A stretch of DNA of 64,000 nucleotides from CAUZJF01 sp965248605 (GTDB lineage: Bacteria > Chloroflexota > Dehalococcoidia > Lucifugimonadales > CAUZJF01). Where the stretch lies: contig CBDFJV010000007.1 in the NCBI GenBank assembly GCA_965248605.1, positions 930,001 to 994,000 of the forward strand, given 5' to 3'. Position numbers and translations under genes: made by a program. The notes under the pieces are model-generated. The model was not told the origin of the DNA. It ran no database searches and worked only from the letters and a program-made list of their open reading frames with translations. Below are positions 1 to 9,503 of this stretch, in pieces (positions within the stretch are counted from its first letter, which is position 1; every line of letters starts with the position of its first letter).

Positions 1-3000
1 TGGGCCGACAGTACCGAGGCGGCCAAACTCACCGGGTCTGGCACCGGTAATGGCGACAGGTTCGGGCTTTCCGTTTCGGTAGACGGCCTCACCGCCATGG
101 TCGGGTCGAACGGGCAAGGCAGCAACAGTCAGGGGGCCGCCTACCTTTACGACATCGCGGTGTGGGCCGACATCGCTGGGAGCACGGGAGAGACCAGGTC
201 CCACTTTGCGACCGGCCTGACCAACGGCTTGGAGCATACCTTCGCCGTCCGCGCGGTGAACGACGGCGGCGCAAGCGTCCGGTCTGATCAGGTGTCAGAG
301 ACCCCGGCGGCCGCGCCCTCGCCCCCCCTGAAGCCCAGGAACTTCTCCGCCGTGCAGACCGGCGCAGGCGAGGTGCGTTTGGAGTGGGAGCGGAGCGTCC
401 AGCCCCTGGCCGTCACCGGTTATGAGTACACGAGTGACGGCGGTTCCAATTGGAACAACATCTCCGGGAGCGATTCCGGCACCGTCTCGTACACCGTCTC
501 CGGTCTGATGGTGGGCACACGTACGTTTGCCGTCCGCGCCACCAACAGCGCCGGAGAAGGCGTTTCTTCCGACCCTTGGTCGGTAACGATAGCTGCAGCG
601 CCGGACAGACCCACCGCGCTCACTGCCGTTGCCGGCGACGAGCAGGTAGAGCTGAGTTGGCGTTACTCCGGCGGGCAAACGTCGACTACGGGGTTCCAAT
701 ACCAGCAGAAGACCGAGGGCGACTTCGGCGACGATTGGACCGACGTCACCGGAAGCACATGGACGACCAGGTCTCACATTGTGACCGGTCTGACCAACGA
801 CACCACATACACTTTCCGGGTCCGGGCCGTGAACGTGACCATCGGAAGCGACACGACCAACGAGGAGGACGCGACCCCGTCAGCGTCCGGCTCCCGCCCC
901 GCCCGGCCGACAAACTTTAATGCCGAGCAGACCGGGGTCGGCCAGGTGGAGTTAACCTGGGACACGGCCGGGGCGCGCCTGACGGTCACCGGCTATCAGT
1001 ACACGGCTGACGGCGGTTCCAATTGGAGCGACATCTCTGGGAGCGATTCCGGCGCTAATTCCCACACCGTCTCCGGCCTGACTACCGGAGACACTTTCAC
1101 CTTCGCCGTCCGGGCCGTCAACAGCGGCGCGCTCCCGGGCCTCTCTTCCGTCTCCCGCGACGTGACGATCGTCGGGGAGCCAAGGCTGCCCACCGGGCTC
1201 GGCGCTACCGGCGGCGACACCCAGGCGACGTTCCACTGGAATGTGACGGTCGAAACCACGGATCGGCCGATAGACAAGCACCAGCTATTGCACCTTCCCC
1301 AGAGCAAGCTGACCGACGACGACGGTGCTGACGACGACGAGTTCGGGTATTCGGTTGCGATACATGGCAACACCGCGGTGGTCGGGGCCTACCACCGGAA
1401 CCTCAACGGCAACGCCAACGCCGGTGCGGCCTACGTATTCACCAGGCCCGACGGCGGTTGGACCACCACCACCACCACTGCGGCCAAGCTCACCGCTTCC
1501 GACGGCGAGGAGGACGACAGGTTCGGGCATTCCGTAGCGGTGGTCGGCGACACCGTCGTGGTCGGAGCATACGGTGACGACGGCAACAGGGGTGCGGCCT
1601 ACGTATTCACCAGGCCCGACGGCGGTTGGACCACCACCACCACCGCGGCCAAGCTCACCGCTTCCGACGGCGAGGAGGACGACAGGTTCGGGCATTCCGT
1701 AGCGGTGTTCGGCGACACCGTCGTGGTCGGAGCATACGGTGACGACGGCAACAGGGGTGCAGCTTACGTATTCACCAAGACCGGCGGCGCTTGGACCTCC
1801 ACCACCACTGCGGCCAAGCTCACCGCATCCGACGGCGAGGCTAACGACGAGTTCGGGGTTTCCGTAGCGGTGGACGAAGATACTGTTGCGGTAGGAGCCC
1901 ACCTGCACGATCTCGACGTCGACGGCGCCAGTATGCTCGATGCCGGTGCGGTCTACGTCTTCACCAAGCCAGCGGCCGGATGGACCAGCAGCACTGAGTC
2001 GGCCAAGCTCACGGCAACAGACGGCGCGGCGGGAGACGAGTTCGGAATTTCGGTAGCGATCGATGAGAATACCGTTTTGGTCGGGGCGCACCAGCCCGAT
2101 TACGTGGAGGAGGATGAGACCGTCAGTAGGCCCGGTTCGGTCTACGTATTCGACAGGGACCCTGAATCTGGCAAGTGGAGCCAGACGGCCAAGCTCACCG
2201 CTTCCAATGGCGACGGAGGCGACGGGTTCGGGAACTCCGTTGCGGTGGACGGCAATACCGCCGTCGTCGGGGCGTACCTGGACGACCGCGACGACGCCGC
2301 TCGTGACACCGGTTCGACTTACGTGTTTGCCCGGAAGTTAGGGGTGTGGAGCCAGACGCTCAATCTCGCCGGCCCCGGGCCCGACCAGAATGACTGGCTC
2401 GGATACTCCGTTGCAGTAGACGACGGTACCCTTCTGGCAGGCGCGCCTCAGGACGACAATGATCCCGGTTTTGCCTACGCGATGGAAATCGCGGGCGCGG
2501 GTTGGACGGACCTGGTCGCTGAAGAATTGACCGTATCTGAGGAAGAATACTTCTACCGGGTGCTCGGTCTGACCAACGACCAAGAGTATGCCTTCCGGGT
2601 GCGTTCGGTGAACGCCGCCGCCAATCGTCCGTCTGACGAAACCGTCGCGGCCACGCCAAGGCTTCACAGGCCGATCAAGCCAACCGGGCTGGTTGCGGAT
2701 GCAAGAGACCGTGCGGTGGAGCTGAGCTGGGACCTCTCCGACGATTCGACCATATCCCGCTACCAGGTATTGCAGCATCCCGAGCAAAGCAGGCTCACAG
2801 CGTCCGACGGGGCGGACGGCGACAAGTTCGGGAGTGCCGTGGCAGTGGACGGTGGCACCGCCGTAGTGGGTGCGCCCGAGCACGACGGCACGGGCACCGG
2901 AGGCAACACCATCACTAATTCCGGGGCGGCGTACGTCTTCACGAGGGACACGCTTTCCGGAGAGTGGAGCCAGCCGATCAAGCTCACCGCTTCCGACGGC

Positions 3001-4974
3001 AAGGAGAACGACTGGTTCGGGTACTCCGTAGCGGTGCACGAAAATACCGTGGTGATTGGTGCCTACTTGGTCGACCTAAATGCCACGACTACCGATTCCG
3101 GTGCGGCCTACGTATTCACCAGGCCCGACGGCGGCTGGGTCGCCACCAGCACCGCGGCCAAGCTCACCGATTCCGACGGCAAGAAGAACGACTGGTTCGG
3201 GTACTCCGTAGCGGTGCACGAGAGTGCCATCGTGGTTGGGGCCCGCGGGTACGATGGGAAGAAAGGTGCGTCGTACGTATTCACCAAGCCCGCCGGCGGC
3301 GATTGGACGTCCACCAGTACCTCCTCCAAGCTCATCGCATCCGACGGGGCCGGATTCGACTACTTCGGGCACTCGGTCGCGGTGCACGGGGACACCATCG
3401 TGATCGGGGCGTACCGCCACAAGACCAATACCATTCCCACTGGTGCGGCCTACGTATTCACCAGGCCGGTCGGCGGCTGGGTCGCCACAAGTACTGCGGC
3501 CAAGCTCAGCGCGTCCAACGGCGATGATGGCGACCAGTTTGGGCATTCCGTGGCGGTGGACGGTGACACTGTCGTGATCGGGGCTCAGCAAGACGACGGC
3601 GACAGGGGTTCGGCCTATGTCTTTACCGACGCCATAGAGATGGCCAGGCTCGCCGCTTCCGACCGCGGCATAGGTGATTATTTCGGATCCTCCGTTGCGG
3701 TGCGGGGTAGTACCATCCTGGTCGGGGCGTATACCGCCGACATCGACCCATCCGTAGATTCCGAAGGCGATAACCATCGTTCCGGTGCGGCTTACGTATT
3801 CACCCAGCCGACCGGCGCTTTCTGGGCCAACGATCCGAACGAAGACAACAGAAAGGAGTCGGGCAAGCTCACCTTACCCACCGAAGTAGGGGCAGTAGAG
3901 AAGCCCGACGAGTTCGGACACTCCGTCGCCCTGGACGGCCAGAGCATAGTGGTCGGGGCGCCCGCGGGGAACGATGGCTTCGGTTCGGTCTACGTGTCGG
4001 ACATCCCACAGTGGAGCTTTTTGGCAAGCGGAGCAGAAACCACGTCCGCCACCGTGGGAGGCCTGACCAACGGTGTGAAGTACACCTTCCAGGTCCGCGC
4101 AGTGGACAAGGTAAGCGATGTCGGCGAAAGCCCGCCCTCGAACATCGCCCGGGCGACGCCTCTGGTGCGCAACCACGCTCCCGAATTCATCGACGGCGAG
4201 AGCACAACCCTCGCCGTCGATGAAAAACAGTCGACGGGCAACCCCGTGGGCAGTGCCGTCACCGCCACAGATCTCGAAGACGATACCCTCACCTACTCCC
4301 TCTCAGGAACCCACGCGTCTTCCTTCGACATCGACGCCTTCGACGGTCAGATCGCCGTGGGCTCCGGGGCCACGCTCGACTACGAGTCCGGCCTCAGGGA
4401 GTACAGCGTCATCGTCTCGGTCCACGATCGTCTTGACACCGACGGCGACCAAGACACCACGAACGATGACTCCATCGACGTCACCATCAATGTCAACAAC
4501 GTCGACGAGGCCGGAACCGTCTCCATGTCTACCACCTGGCCGCGGGAGGGGACTACGCTGTCCGCCTCCCTGACCGATCCGGACGGCTCGGTGTCCGACA
4601 CCTCCTGGCAGTGGGCCAGGTCTGCCAACGGCTCGACCGGGTGGCGCGACATCGTCAGAGCCAACTCCTACAGGTACAGGCCGGTCGCAAACGACGGGGG
4701 CAACTACCTCCGCGCCACCGCCTCCTATACGGACGGCCACGGCTCGGGCAAGGAGGCCGCGGTAGTTTCCACCAATAGGGTTCGTAGCCTCGACAGGCCT
4801 GAGACCAGTCCCCCTCCTACGCCGACTCCGGTGCCCATCACTGTGGTCCCCCCAGGTGTCGGAGATGCGACAGTCCCTCCAGGTCTGCTGTTGGTGATCG
4901 GACTCATTGGCATGCTGCTGGTGATCGCGGGGCGCATAGTGGTCCGCGAGCGCAGATCGAACAGGCGACTCTGA
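1..4974 (+). CDS. Giant surface protein, FN3 domains with inserted 7-bladed FG-GAP propellers, C-terminal TM anchor (5' partial)
   Basis: The reading frame is open from base 1, so the N-terminus lies outside the window; the first in-frame ATG at 97 falls inside a repeat and is not the start. Order by bases: end of a propeller and its FN3 half (1-310), FN3 domains (about 325-600, 605-880, 900-1170), an FN3 N-half (about 1180-1290), seven FG-GAP-like repeats of the form KLTASDG..D.FG.SVAV..TVVVGA..AAYVFT (about 1294-2480), the FN3 C-half (2490-2660), a second FN3 N-half (2670-2780), seven more repeats (2785-4000) and its C-half (to 4165). A cadherin-like domain (4170-4515), an Ig-like domain (to 4780), a Pro/Thr spacer, one membrane helix (about 4880-4935) and a basic tail ending RRSNRRL follow. 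It is probably a cell-surface adhesion or binding protein held by its C-terminal helix. The ligand is unknown. Confidence 0.88.
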   Translation, partial: WADSTEAAKLTGSGTGNGDRFGLSVSVDGLTAMVGSNGQGSNSQGAAYLYDIAVWADIAGSTGETRSHFATGLTNGLEHTFAVRAVNDGGASVRSDQVSETPAAAPSPPLKPRNFSAVQTGAGEVRLEWERSVQPLAVTGYEYTSDGGSNWNNISGSDSGTVSYTVSGLMVGTRTFAVRATNSAGEGVSSDPWSVTIAAAPDRPTALTAVAGDEQVELSWRYSGGQTSTTGFQYQQKTEGDFGDDWTDVTGSTWTTRSHIVTGLTNDTTYTFRVRAVNVTIGSDTTNEEDATPSASGSRPARPTNFNAEQTGVGQVELTWDTAGARLTVTGYQYTADGGSNWSDISGSDSGANSHTVSGLTTGDTFTFAVRAVNSGALPGLSSVSRDVTIVGEPRLPTGLGATGGDTQATFHWNVTVETTDRPIDKHQLLHLPQSKLTDDDGADDDEFGYSVAIHGNTAVVGAYHRNLNGNANAGAAYVFTRPDGGWTTTTTTAAKLTASDGEEDDRFGHSVAVVGDTVVVGAYGDDGNRGAAYVFTRPDGGWTTTTTAAKLTASDGEEDDRFGHSVAVFGDTVVVGAYGDDGNRGAAYVFTKTGGAWTSTTTAAKLTASDGEANDEFGVSVAVDEDTVAVGAHLHDLDVDGASMLDAGAVYVFTKPAAGWTSSTESAKLTATDGAAGDEFGISVAIDENTVLVGAHQPDYVEEDETVSRPGSVYVFDRDPESGKWSQTAKLTASNGDGGDGFGNSVAVDGNTAVVGAYLDDRDDAARDTGSTYVFARKLGVWSQTLNLAGPGPDQNDWLGYSVAVDDGTLLAGAPQDDNDPGFAYAMEIAGAGWTDLVAEELTVSEEEYFYRVLGLTNDQEYAFRVRSVNAAANRPSDETVAATPRLHRPIKPTGLVADARDRAVELSWDLSDDSTISRYQVLQHPEQSRLTASDGADGDKFGSAVAVDGGTAVVGAPEHDGTGTGGNTITNSGAAYVFTRDTLSGEWSQPIKLTASDGKENDWFGYSVAVHENTVVIGAYLVDLNATTTDSGAAYVFTRPDGGWVATSTAAKLTDSDGKKNDWFGYSVAVHESAIVVGARGYDGKKGASYVFTKPAGGDWTSTSTSSKLIASDGAGFDYFGHSVAVHGDTIVIGAYRHKTNTIPTGAAYVFTRPVGGWVATSTAAKLSASNGDDGDQFGHSVAVDGDTVVIGAQQDDGDRGSAYVFTDAIEMARLAASDRGIGDYFGSSVAVRGSTILVGAYTADIDPSVDSEGDNHRSGAAYVFTQPTGAFWANDPNEDNRKESGKLTLPTEVGAVEKPDEFGHSVALDGQSIVVGAPAGNDGFGSVYVSDIPQWSFLASGAETTSATVGGLTNGVKYTFQVRAVDKVSDVGESPPSNIARATPLVRNHAPEFIDGESTTLAVDEKQSTGNPVGSAVTATDLEDDTLTYSLSGTHASSFDIDAFDGQIAVGSGATLDYESGLREYSVIVSVHDRLDTDGDQDTTNDDSIDVTINVNNVDEAGTVSMSTTWPREGTTLSASLTDPDGSVSDTSWQWARSANGSTGWRDIVRANSYRYRPVANDGGNYLRATASYTDGHGSGKEAAVVSTNRVRSLDRPETSPPPTPTPVPITVVPPGVGDATVPPGLLLVIGLIGMLLVIAGRIVVRERRSNRRL
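1486..1815 (+). repeat. Near-identical 165-bp tandem repeat inside the FG-GAP block
   Basis: Two consecutive propeller blades, starting at 1486 and 1651, are almost identical at the DNA level, including silent positions, while other blades are clearly diverged. The period is 165 bp (55 codons). This looks like a recent duplication or gene-conversion event and is a possible source of length variation or assembly collapse. Confidence 0.8.
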
Positions 4975-5221
4975 TTGTCTCTCTGATTCCCAGCATCACG
5001 CAGGCCGACTCGAACCCGCCGTTGGCTCGGTCAACATCAGCCCGGCGGAAGGTTCGCCTATCACCAGCGCGCGTGCGTCCCCAACGCCGCGCCGCTACAC
5101 GCCTCCCCCGTCATACCTGTATGTGTTAGCTAATTCGTTGACAGATTGGCGTGAGAAGACAGGCCGATCTGGAGACGAAGATGACCGTGACCGGCCCCCG
5201 ATCTTTGTACGACCCGTTATG
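4975..5221. other. Gene-free stretch after the giant surface protein
   Basis: I see no credible coding frame. A TTGACA box occurs near 5139 but no good -10 was recognised. No clear terminator follows the surface-protein stop. Confidence 0.5.
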
Positions 5222-5575
5222 TTAGTCCTGCAAGGACTGGGACAGGGCAGGCAGGACGACTTGCGGTGCCGGTGGTCTGTAGCGCAGTGAGTTTTGTGGC
5301 CTGATGCGGTTGTAGGTCTGTCTGTACTGCTCTGTGAGTCTCTGCACCTCCTGCAATGTGTAGAAGATGTCCCGGTCTAGCAGTTCATCCCTGAGGTTTC
5401 CGTTGGAGCTCTCCGCGTATCCGTTCTCCCATGGTCAGCCTGGCTCGATGTACAGCGTTTTAGCTCCCACCTTTGTCAGCCACTCCCGAGTAGCCCTGGC
5501 CGTAAACTCTGGCCCGTTGTCAGAGCGGATGTGACGGTCTCCTCCTTTCATGAGGTACTTTACCCTCGCGTCAGG
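5222..5575 (-). pseudogene. IS3-family transposase (OrfB) C-terminal remnant with internal TGA
   Basis: Read on the minus strand from about 5575 to the TAA at 5222-5224, the translation gives the end of an IS3-group rve integrase: a RSDNGPEF core with the second catalytic Asp, REWL, TLYIEPG, then WENGYAESSNG.LRDELL with the catalytic Glu, ending in YNRIRPQNSLRYRPPAPQ. The Ser codon normally between PG and PWENGY is a TGA stop, and the N-terminal two thirds are missing. It is a dead fragment of an IS3 element (IS2/IS407-like OrfB). Confidence 0.8.
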
Positions 5576-5840
5576 AACTCACACCACTCTCAGACTCTCG
5601 GGTTTTCCATCCCTCTCAGGTGTCCCATTTTCGCTGACGGTTTACACTAATTCCCCTACGTTCGGCGGTGGTGTCGAGACCGCCCTCCAAGAGGCATCTG
5701 TCTTTACTTGAGGGACCACTGATCGCTAACCCCCTTCGAGTTCCCTGTATCAGCTATCTTGGGGAGGCCCCGTGGTGTAAAATGTACTGGACAGCATCTA
5801 AGAGTCGCTACCTGCCAAGCCGCTCGAAAGGACTCAGGGA
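5576..5840. other. IS-end-like debris and upstream region of a TA-like module
   Basis: No coding frame is supported. Bases 5630-5660 (TGTAAACCGTC.GCGAAAA.GGGACAC on the minus strand) resemble the terminal sequences of some insertion elements, suggesting a second IS scar. A TGTAAAAT box at 5777-5784 could be the -10 of a promoter for the small ORF at 5841. Confidence 0.35.
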
Positions 5841-5996
5841 ATGACTACCAAAAGAGACACGAATCTGAAGGATACGCTCACACAGGAACAAGCAAAGCGC
5901 AAAGCTGTTGTGACCAAGATGCTTGCGGAGCGAGAGCAGCGCCAGCGAGTGTCCCATGAGGAGATAAGGAGGACGCGCAGCGAGGGCCGCCACTAG
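5841..5996 (+). CDS. Small antitoxin-like protein (51 aa) preceding a VapC fragment
   Basis: ATG at 5841 follows an AGGGA-type ribosome site. The product begins MTTKRDTNLKDTLTQEQAKR and is a charged, helical 51-residue protein rich in Lys, Arg and Glu. Its TAG stop overlaps by one base the GTG start of a PIN-domain N-terminus (TAGTG), the usual layout of antitoxin followed by VapC toxin. I recognise no DNA-binding fold with certainty. The call rests on size, charge and coupling. With its toxin truncated it is probably an orphan. Confidence 0.5.
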   Translation: MTTKRDTNLKDTLTQEQAKRKAVVTKMLAEREQRQRVSHEEIRRTRSEGRH

Positions 5997-7081
5997 TGGC
6001 CGTCGTCATTGATGCGTCCGTCGCGGCAGCTTGGTGTTTTCCCCGAGAAGAAGGAAGCGTGGCCGCCGATGCTGTAGCAATGCAGCTCGTCGGCAGTCTA
6101 CTTGAGCTGGTCCCCCGGGGAGCGGACACTTTCACGTTCGCTGACATGGAGAGCGTCCGCGAAGAACGACTCAACGACCTAGAGGATCAGCTCGCGGATC
6201 TGGTAAAGGCCGATGAGTTGGATGATTGGGGGATCGACCTCGACGACGTAGACTCGATCATCGTTTCGGAGCTGGGAAGCGCGGACGCGCTGACGATCCT
6301 GCGCGGAGACCTCTCGGTCGAGGACGTGGAGGATGCGCTCGACGACGCGCGCTTTCGAGACGACACCTATCGGGACGTCACCGTTTGGACTGAGCGTGGA
6401 GGCAACGCCGCCGTCGCTATCGTTGGGGAAGATGTGGTGGTCATCGGCGAGGAGGAGTCGATCGACGTATTCAAAGACGGAGGGCGATCTATGGGGCAGG
6501 ACGATGAGGTCGCCTCGGCCGTAGAGTCGCTGGGCGATGTGCTGGTGTACAGCGTGGCGGACGACTGCAGCTACCGGGGTTGCCGGAAGCGGGCGACCGG
6601 CCTGCGCGCGGAGAATCGAGAGCTGGTCACGGCATACGGGTTCGTCTTCCGGAACGAGGATGGCGCCTCCGATGCGGAGCGGGACGTAGAAGACGATTTA
6701 GAGGATTGGATTGACAGTCCCGTTGTAAGCGTCGACGGAGTGGTGGTCGTTGCGTCATCTCCTATAGTTGAGGGCGAGTTTAGTCTCGGCCGGCGAGGCT
6801 CACTCATCTACGTACAGCGCCCGGATCCCACTCCTACAGCTGCGCCAGCGGCTACGGCAGTACCAGAGCCCACTCCCACCGCAGCGCCCGCGGCCACGGC
6901 AGTACCAGAGCCCACTCCCACCGCAGCGCCCGCGGCCACGGCTACGGCAGTACCAGCGCCCACAGCGAGCCCGCCTACCGCCCCAGTGCGATACGGCGGC
7001 AAGGTGAGCCTTGCGGTCGCGGGCGATCCCTTCGACGGAAACTTCTCACCCTTTGATGGACAAGTCACGTCCGAAAAGTGA
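5996..7081 (+). CDS. Chimeric ORF: VapC N-terminus fused to an envelope protein domain, linker and start of a substrate-binding domain
   Basis: GTG start at 5996. Residues 1 to about 30 (VVIDASVAAAWCFP) are the first strand and helix of a PIN-domain VapC toxin with its first catalytic Asp. From about residue 33 (LLELVP.GADTFTFADM) the sequence becomes an acidic Asp/Glu-rich domain normally expected behind a lipoprotein signal. Two cysteines occur in SYRGCRK and DDCS. An Ala/Pro/Thr linker with 14-residue repeats follows (about 280-325), then GGKVSLAVAGDPFDGNFSPF, the start of an SBP_bac_5 domain, which ends at an in-frame TGA (7079-7081). The fusion lacks a signal peptide and most PIN catalytic residues, so neither toxin nor exported function is likely. 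Confidence 0.6.
   Translation: MAVVIDASVAAAWCFPREEGSVAADAVAMQLVGSLLELVPRGADTFTFADMESVREERLNDLEDQLADLVKADELDDWGIDLDDVDSIIVSELGSADALTILRGDLSVEDVEDALDDARFRDDTYRDVTVWTERGGNAAVAIVGEDVVVIGEEESIDVFKDGGRSMGQDDEVASAVESLGDVLVYSVADDCSYRGCRKRATGLRAENRELVTAYGFVFRNEDGASDAERDVEDDLEDWIDSPVVSVDGVVVVASSPIVEGEFSLGRRGSLIYVQRPDPTPTAAPAATAVPEPTPTAAPAATAVPEPTPTAAPAATATAVPAPTASPPTAPVRYGGKVSLAVAGDPFDGNFSPFDGQVTSEK
6854..6937 (+). repeat. 42-bp tandem repeat encoding an Ala/Pro/Thr linker
   Basis: Two essentially identical 42-bp copies begin at 6854 and 6896, with a degenerate third following. Each encodes a 14-residue TAVPEPTPTAAPAA-type unit in the linker before the substrate-binding domain. Confidence 0.75.
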
Positions 7082-8410
7082 CAAGTCAACAGTCTGATAT
7101 TCAGCCGTCTCATGAGGAGCACCAGCTCTGGGATAGTGCCGGATCTGGCGGAGTATTGGCAAGTCAGCCAAGATGGCAGAGAGTGGACTGTGGGAATAAG
7201 ACCAGAGGCCCTCTTCCACGATGGGCGCCCCGTGACCGCCGCGGACGTCCTGTACTCAATCGAGGCTATGGATGAACGCTTCAACAAGCTCCCAGATTTT
7301 GCCGCCCTCGAAGTGTTGGATGACTATACCCTGCGCATAGAATTCAAGGAACCAGTCTTGGACTTTCATTCCCGAATGACCTGGAGTGGCTCGGTGATCG
7401 TTCCCAGAGGCATGCTGGAAGCAGGCGTCCGTGATTTCACTCAACTCGTCGGCTCTGGCCCATTCAGACCCGTCGATTACGTGAGAGGCCAAGCCCTGAC
7501 GCTGGAGCGCAACCCCCACTACTATGAGCCGGGGCTGCCCTACCTAGATCACATCCTCATCGCTGTGATAACTGACAGCGCAACCCGATCCGCACTCTTC
7601 CATGTGGGGCATTTGGACTACCTCGGATTTCCCTACAGCGGCTTGCCTGCGCTTACCCTCGACGACGCGCGTAGCGTCTCCGAGGTCGCCGTCTTTGCAC
7701 CGTATCCACAGATATTCGCCCTCTGGTTCGATACTCAGAGCCCTCCGTTCAATGAACACTGGTTGCGCCTAGCGGTACTCCACGCCATCGACCCCCAGGC
7801 GATCGACGCTTTGGTGGGGAAGGGCGAGCTCCAGAGTAGCATTCCGCGCGCACTGTTCCCGGAATGGACCACAGACCTGGACGAGCAACGTGCCGTAGAG
7901 AACTGGCACGGCTACGATCCGGACAGGGCCAGGGGCCTTCTGGCCGCCGCTGGCTACCCCGATGGCTTCGACACCGTCATGCAAATCCCCAAGGGGGTTC
8001 CCCAGTATTGGCGCTCAGTGGCGGAGGTAGTCATCGAGATGCTGTCGGATGTGGGCATACGGGTGGCGGTTGAGATCACATCTAGCGAGCTCCTCTTCGC
8101 ATCAGCCGATCGGGGCATCAAGCTCATGCGGGTCGAAGCCTTCGACGGCGACGCTGGAGCCTTTCTCCGCGAGGACTTCGCAGCGGGCGGGTCCTACAAC
8201 TACAGCCGGACGGATATCGGCGTACCCGGGTTGGACCCTGATCGTCCCGATAGCATCCGTCCCGTACAGGCAGAGCTGGCTGCGCAAGTATTCTACATCC
8301 CGTTGCCGGCGCCCATGTATGCCCGAAGGGAGTGGGTGCATGGTCCGCTCACGGTCCTCGACATTCATGACATCGGCTGGAAGTTGAAGGAGGTCTGGAT
8401 CGAACGGTGA
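7082..8410 (+). pseudogene. ABC transporter substrate-binding protein (SBP_bac_5, peptide/dipeptide type), interrupted by an in-frame stop
   Basis: This region is in the same frame as the preceding ORF and continues its homology directly after the TGA at 7079-7081, so the break is a nonsense codon and not a frameshift. Recognisable family features are IVPDLAEYWQVS.DGREWT, LFHDGRPVTAADVLYSIEAM, VGSGPF, LERNPHYYEPGLPYLD, DPDRARGLLAAAGYPDGF and a C-terminal region ending in VWIER. An internal ATG at 7112 would start a 432-residue product without the first strand or a signal peptide. Such proteins bind peptides, nickel or sugars outside the membrane for an ABC importer. No permease genes are nearby. 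The gene is probably inactive. Confidence 0.75.
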
Positions 8411-9402
8411 GCGGGAGTACGAAACACATACACGTGGAAGCAACCGCCAGATGTTGGCCTGTTTGGGCGGCGAGCGGCAATGGTACGACGAGGCCAAGCG
8501 GCGGTGCCGGGAAGTCCGGCTCGTTTGACTTTGAGAACCCGGGAAGCAGTTTGTTACGCCGCACCCTCGACCAAGATTTCAGGTGTACAGATTTGGCTTA
8601 TGGATGAAATGGCCGAGCCCTATAGAGCCTTGCCTCTGAATGCTGATGGGTTGTTGCCCACCAAACGAGATATCCAGGAGATCACGGGTGATCCAGGTTC
8701 AGTAACTTGTACGCCACTCTCCTGATGGCTCACACGGTTATTCTCCTCCACAGCGCAGGTGCTGGAGCCTGCCCACCTGGTAGAGTAGCCAGTTCCGAGT
8801 CATTGCCCTGGCCGCCTGATGTCGGATGGAAGCCGCGCTACCACACGACTTGGGCCGCCACAAAGCTATCGTGGGCGGGTCACAAGGCAACGGCCAATTG
8901 AAAAGTTCGCAATTCAGTACACGTAGGCCCACCTGAGAAGAATCGAACCGTTCATCGGGCCTGGTGATACGTTCGGGTACGCGGGAACGAAGTGACACAC
9001 CCATTTTGAGTCCGCTTTACCGACCTGGCTTGAATGGACCCAAATCGGCCGCCCACGAGTACCTGAGTTTTCCGTGTCTATTGTGTCCGTCGAATGAAGG
9101 TTCTAAAGTTTGCACGTGTGCTAAAGTTTGTACGGACACAGAATCTTCCGTAGCGGGCTCACTTTCAATGGGTATAGCCAGCGTGATGTCCACGTTGTGC
9201 GCAGCCCGGTGGTAGACCAGCGACTGGTGGTTCTAAGAGAGGACTGCGCCAAAGAAAAGCGTGCGCATGAAGCACTGCGACATAGTGCCCGCGAGTGGAT
9301 CGTGGCGACCTATGCTCGCAAGTACGGCACTGGCCAGGCGAGCGGACGGCCCATTTTCGTATCAGGCGCGAGTGGCCGGGGGAAGGGTCGGTCAGCCGTC
9401 GT
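8411..9402. other. Long stretch without a recognisable gene
   Basis: No frame here has family resemblance or good start signals. A plus-strand frame around 9200-9360 encodes a helical, basic stretch (LVVLREDCAKEKRAHEAL) that might be a decayed mobile-element gene. The rest looks like eroded sequence continuing the pseudogene region to the left. Confidence 0.4.
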
Positions 9403-9497
9403 GAGAACAAAGAAGAGCCCCCGGCGCTCAGCTACGCCGGGGGCCAGCTCAAGGAGGACGCCAGTGACAGATATAAGAGAGCAACTCAGCACTGGCG
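9403..9497 (-). ncRNA. Candidate small RNA: two hairpins, the second followed by a U-rich tract
   Basis: On the minus strand, a predicted start near 9497 is followed by CGCCAGTG/CACTGGCG (9490-9497 with 9459-9466, 8 perfect pairs) and then GCCCCCGGCG/CGCCGGGGGC (9435-9444 with 9417-9426, 10 perfect pairs). The second hairpin runs into CTCTTCTTTGTT (9405-9416), as in an intrinsic terminator. Transcript length would be about 95 nt. It could also be an attenuated leader, but no gene is convincing downstream on this strand. Confidence 0.45.
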
Positions 9498-9503
9498 CAA
9501 CAG

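Noticed and set aside
1440..1815. Regular repeats considered as a possible CRISPR array
   Set aside because: The repeats are in frame with a protein, 165 bp long, without unique spacers, and no cas genes are present.
5759..5959. 66-codon plus-strand frame overlapping the antitoxin-like gene
   Set aside because: No family features; the overlapping frame at 5841 has a better start and the expected coupling with the PIN domain.
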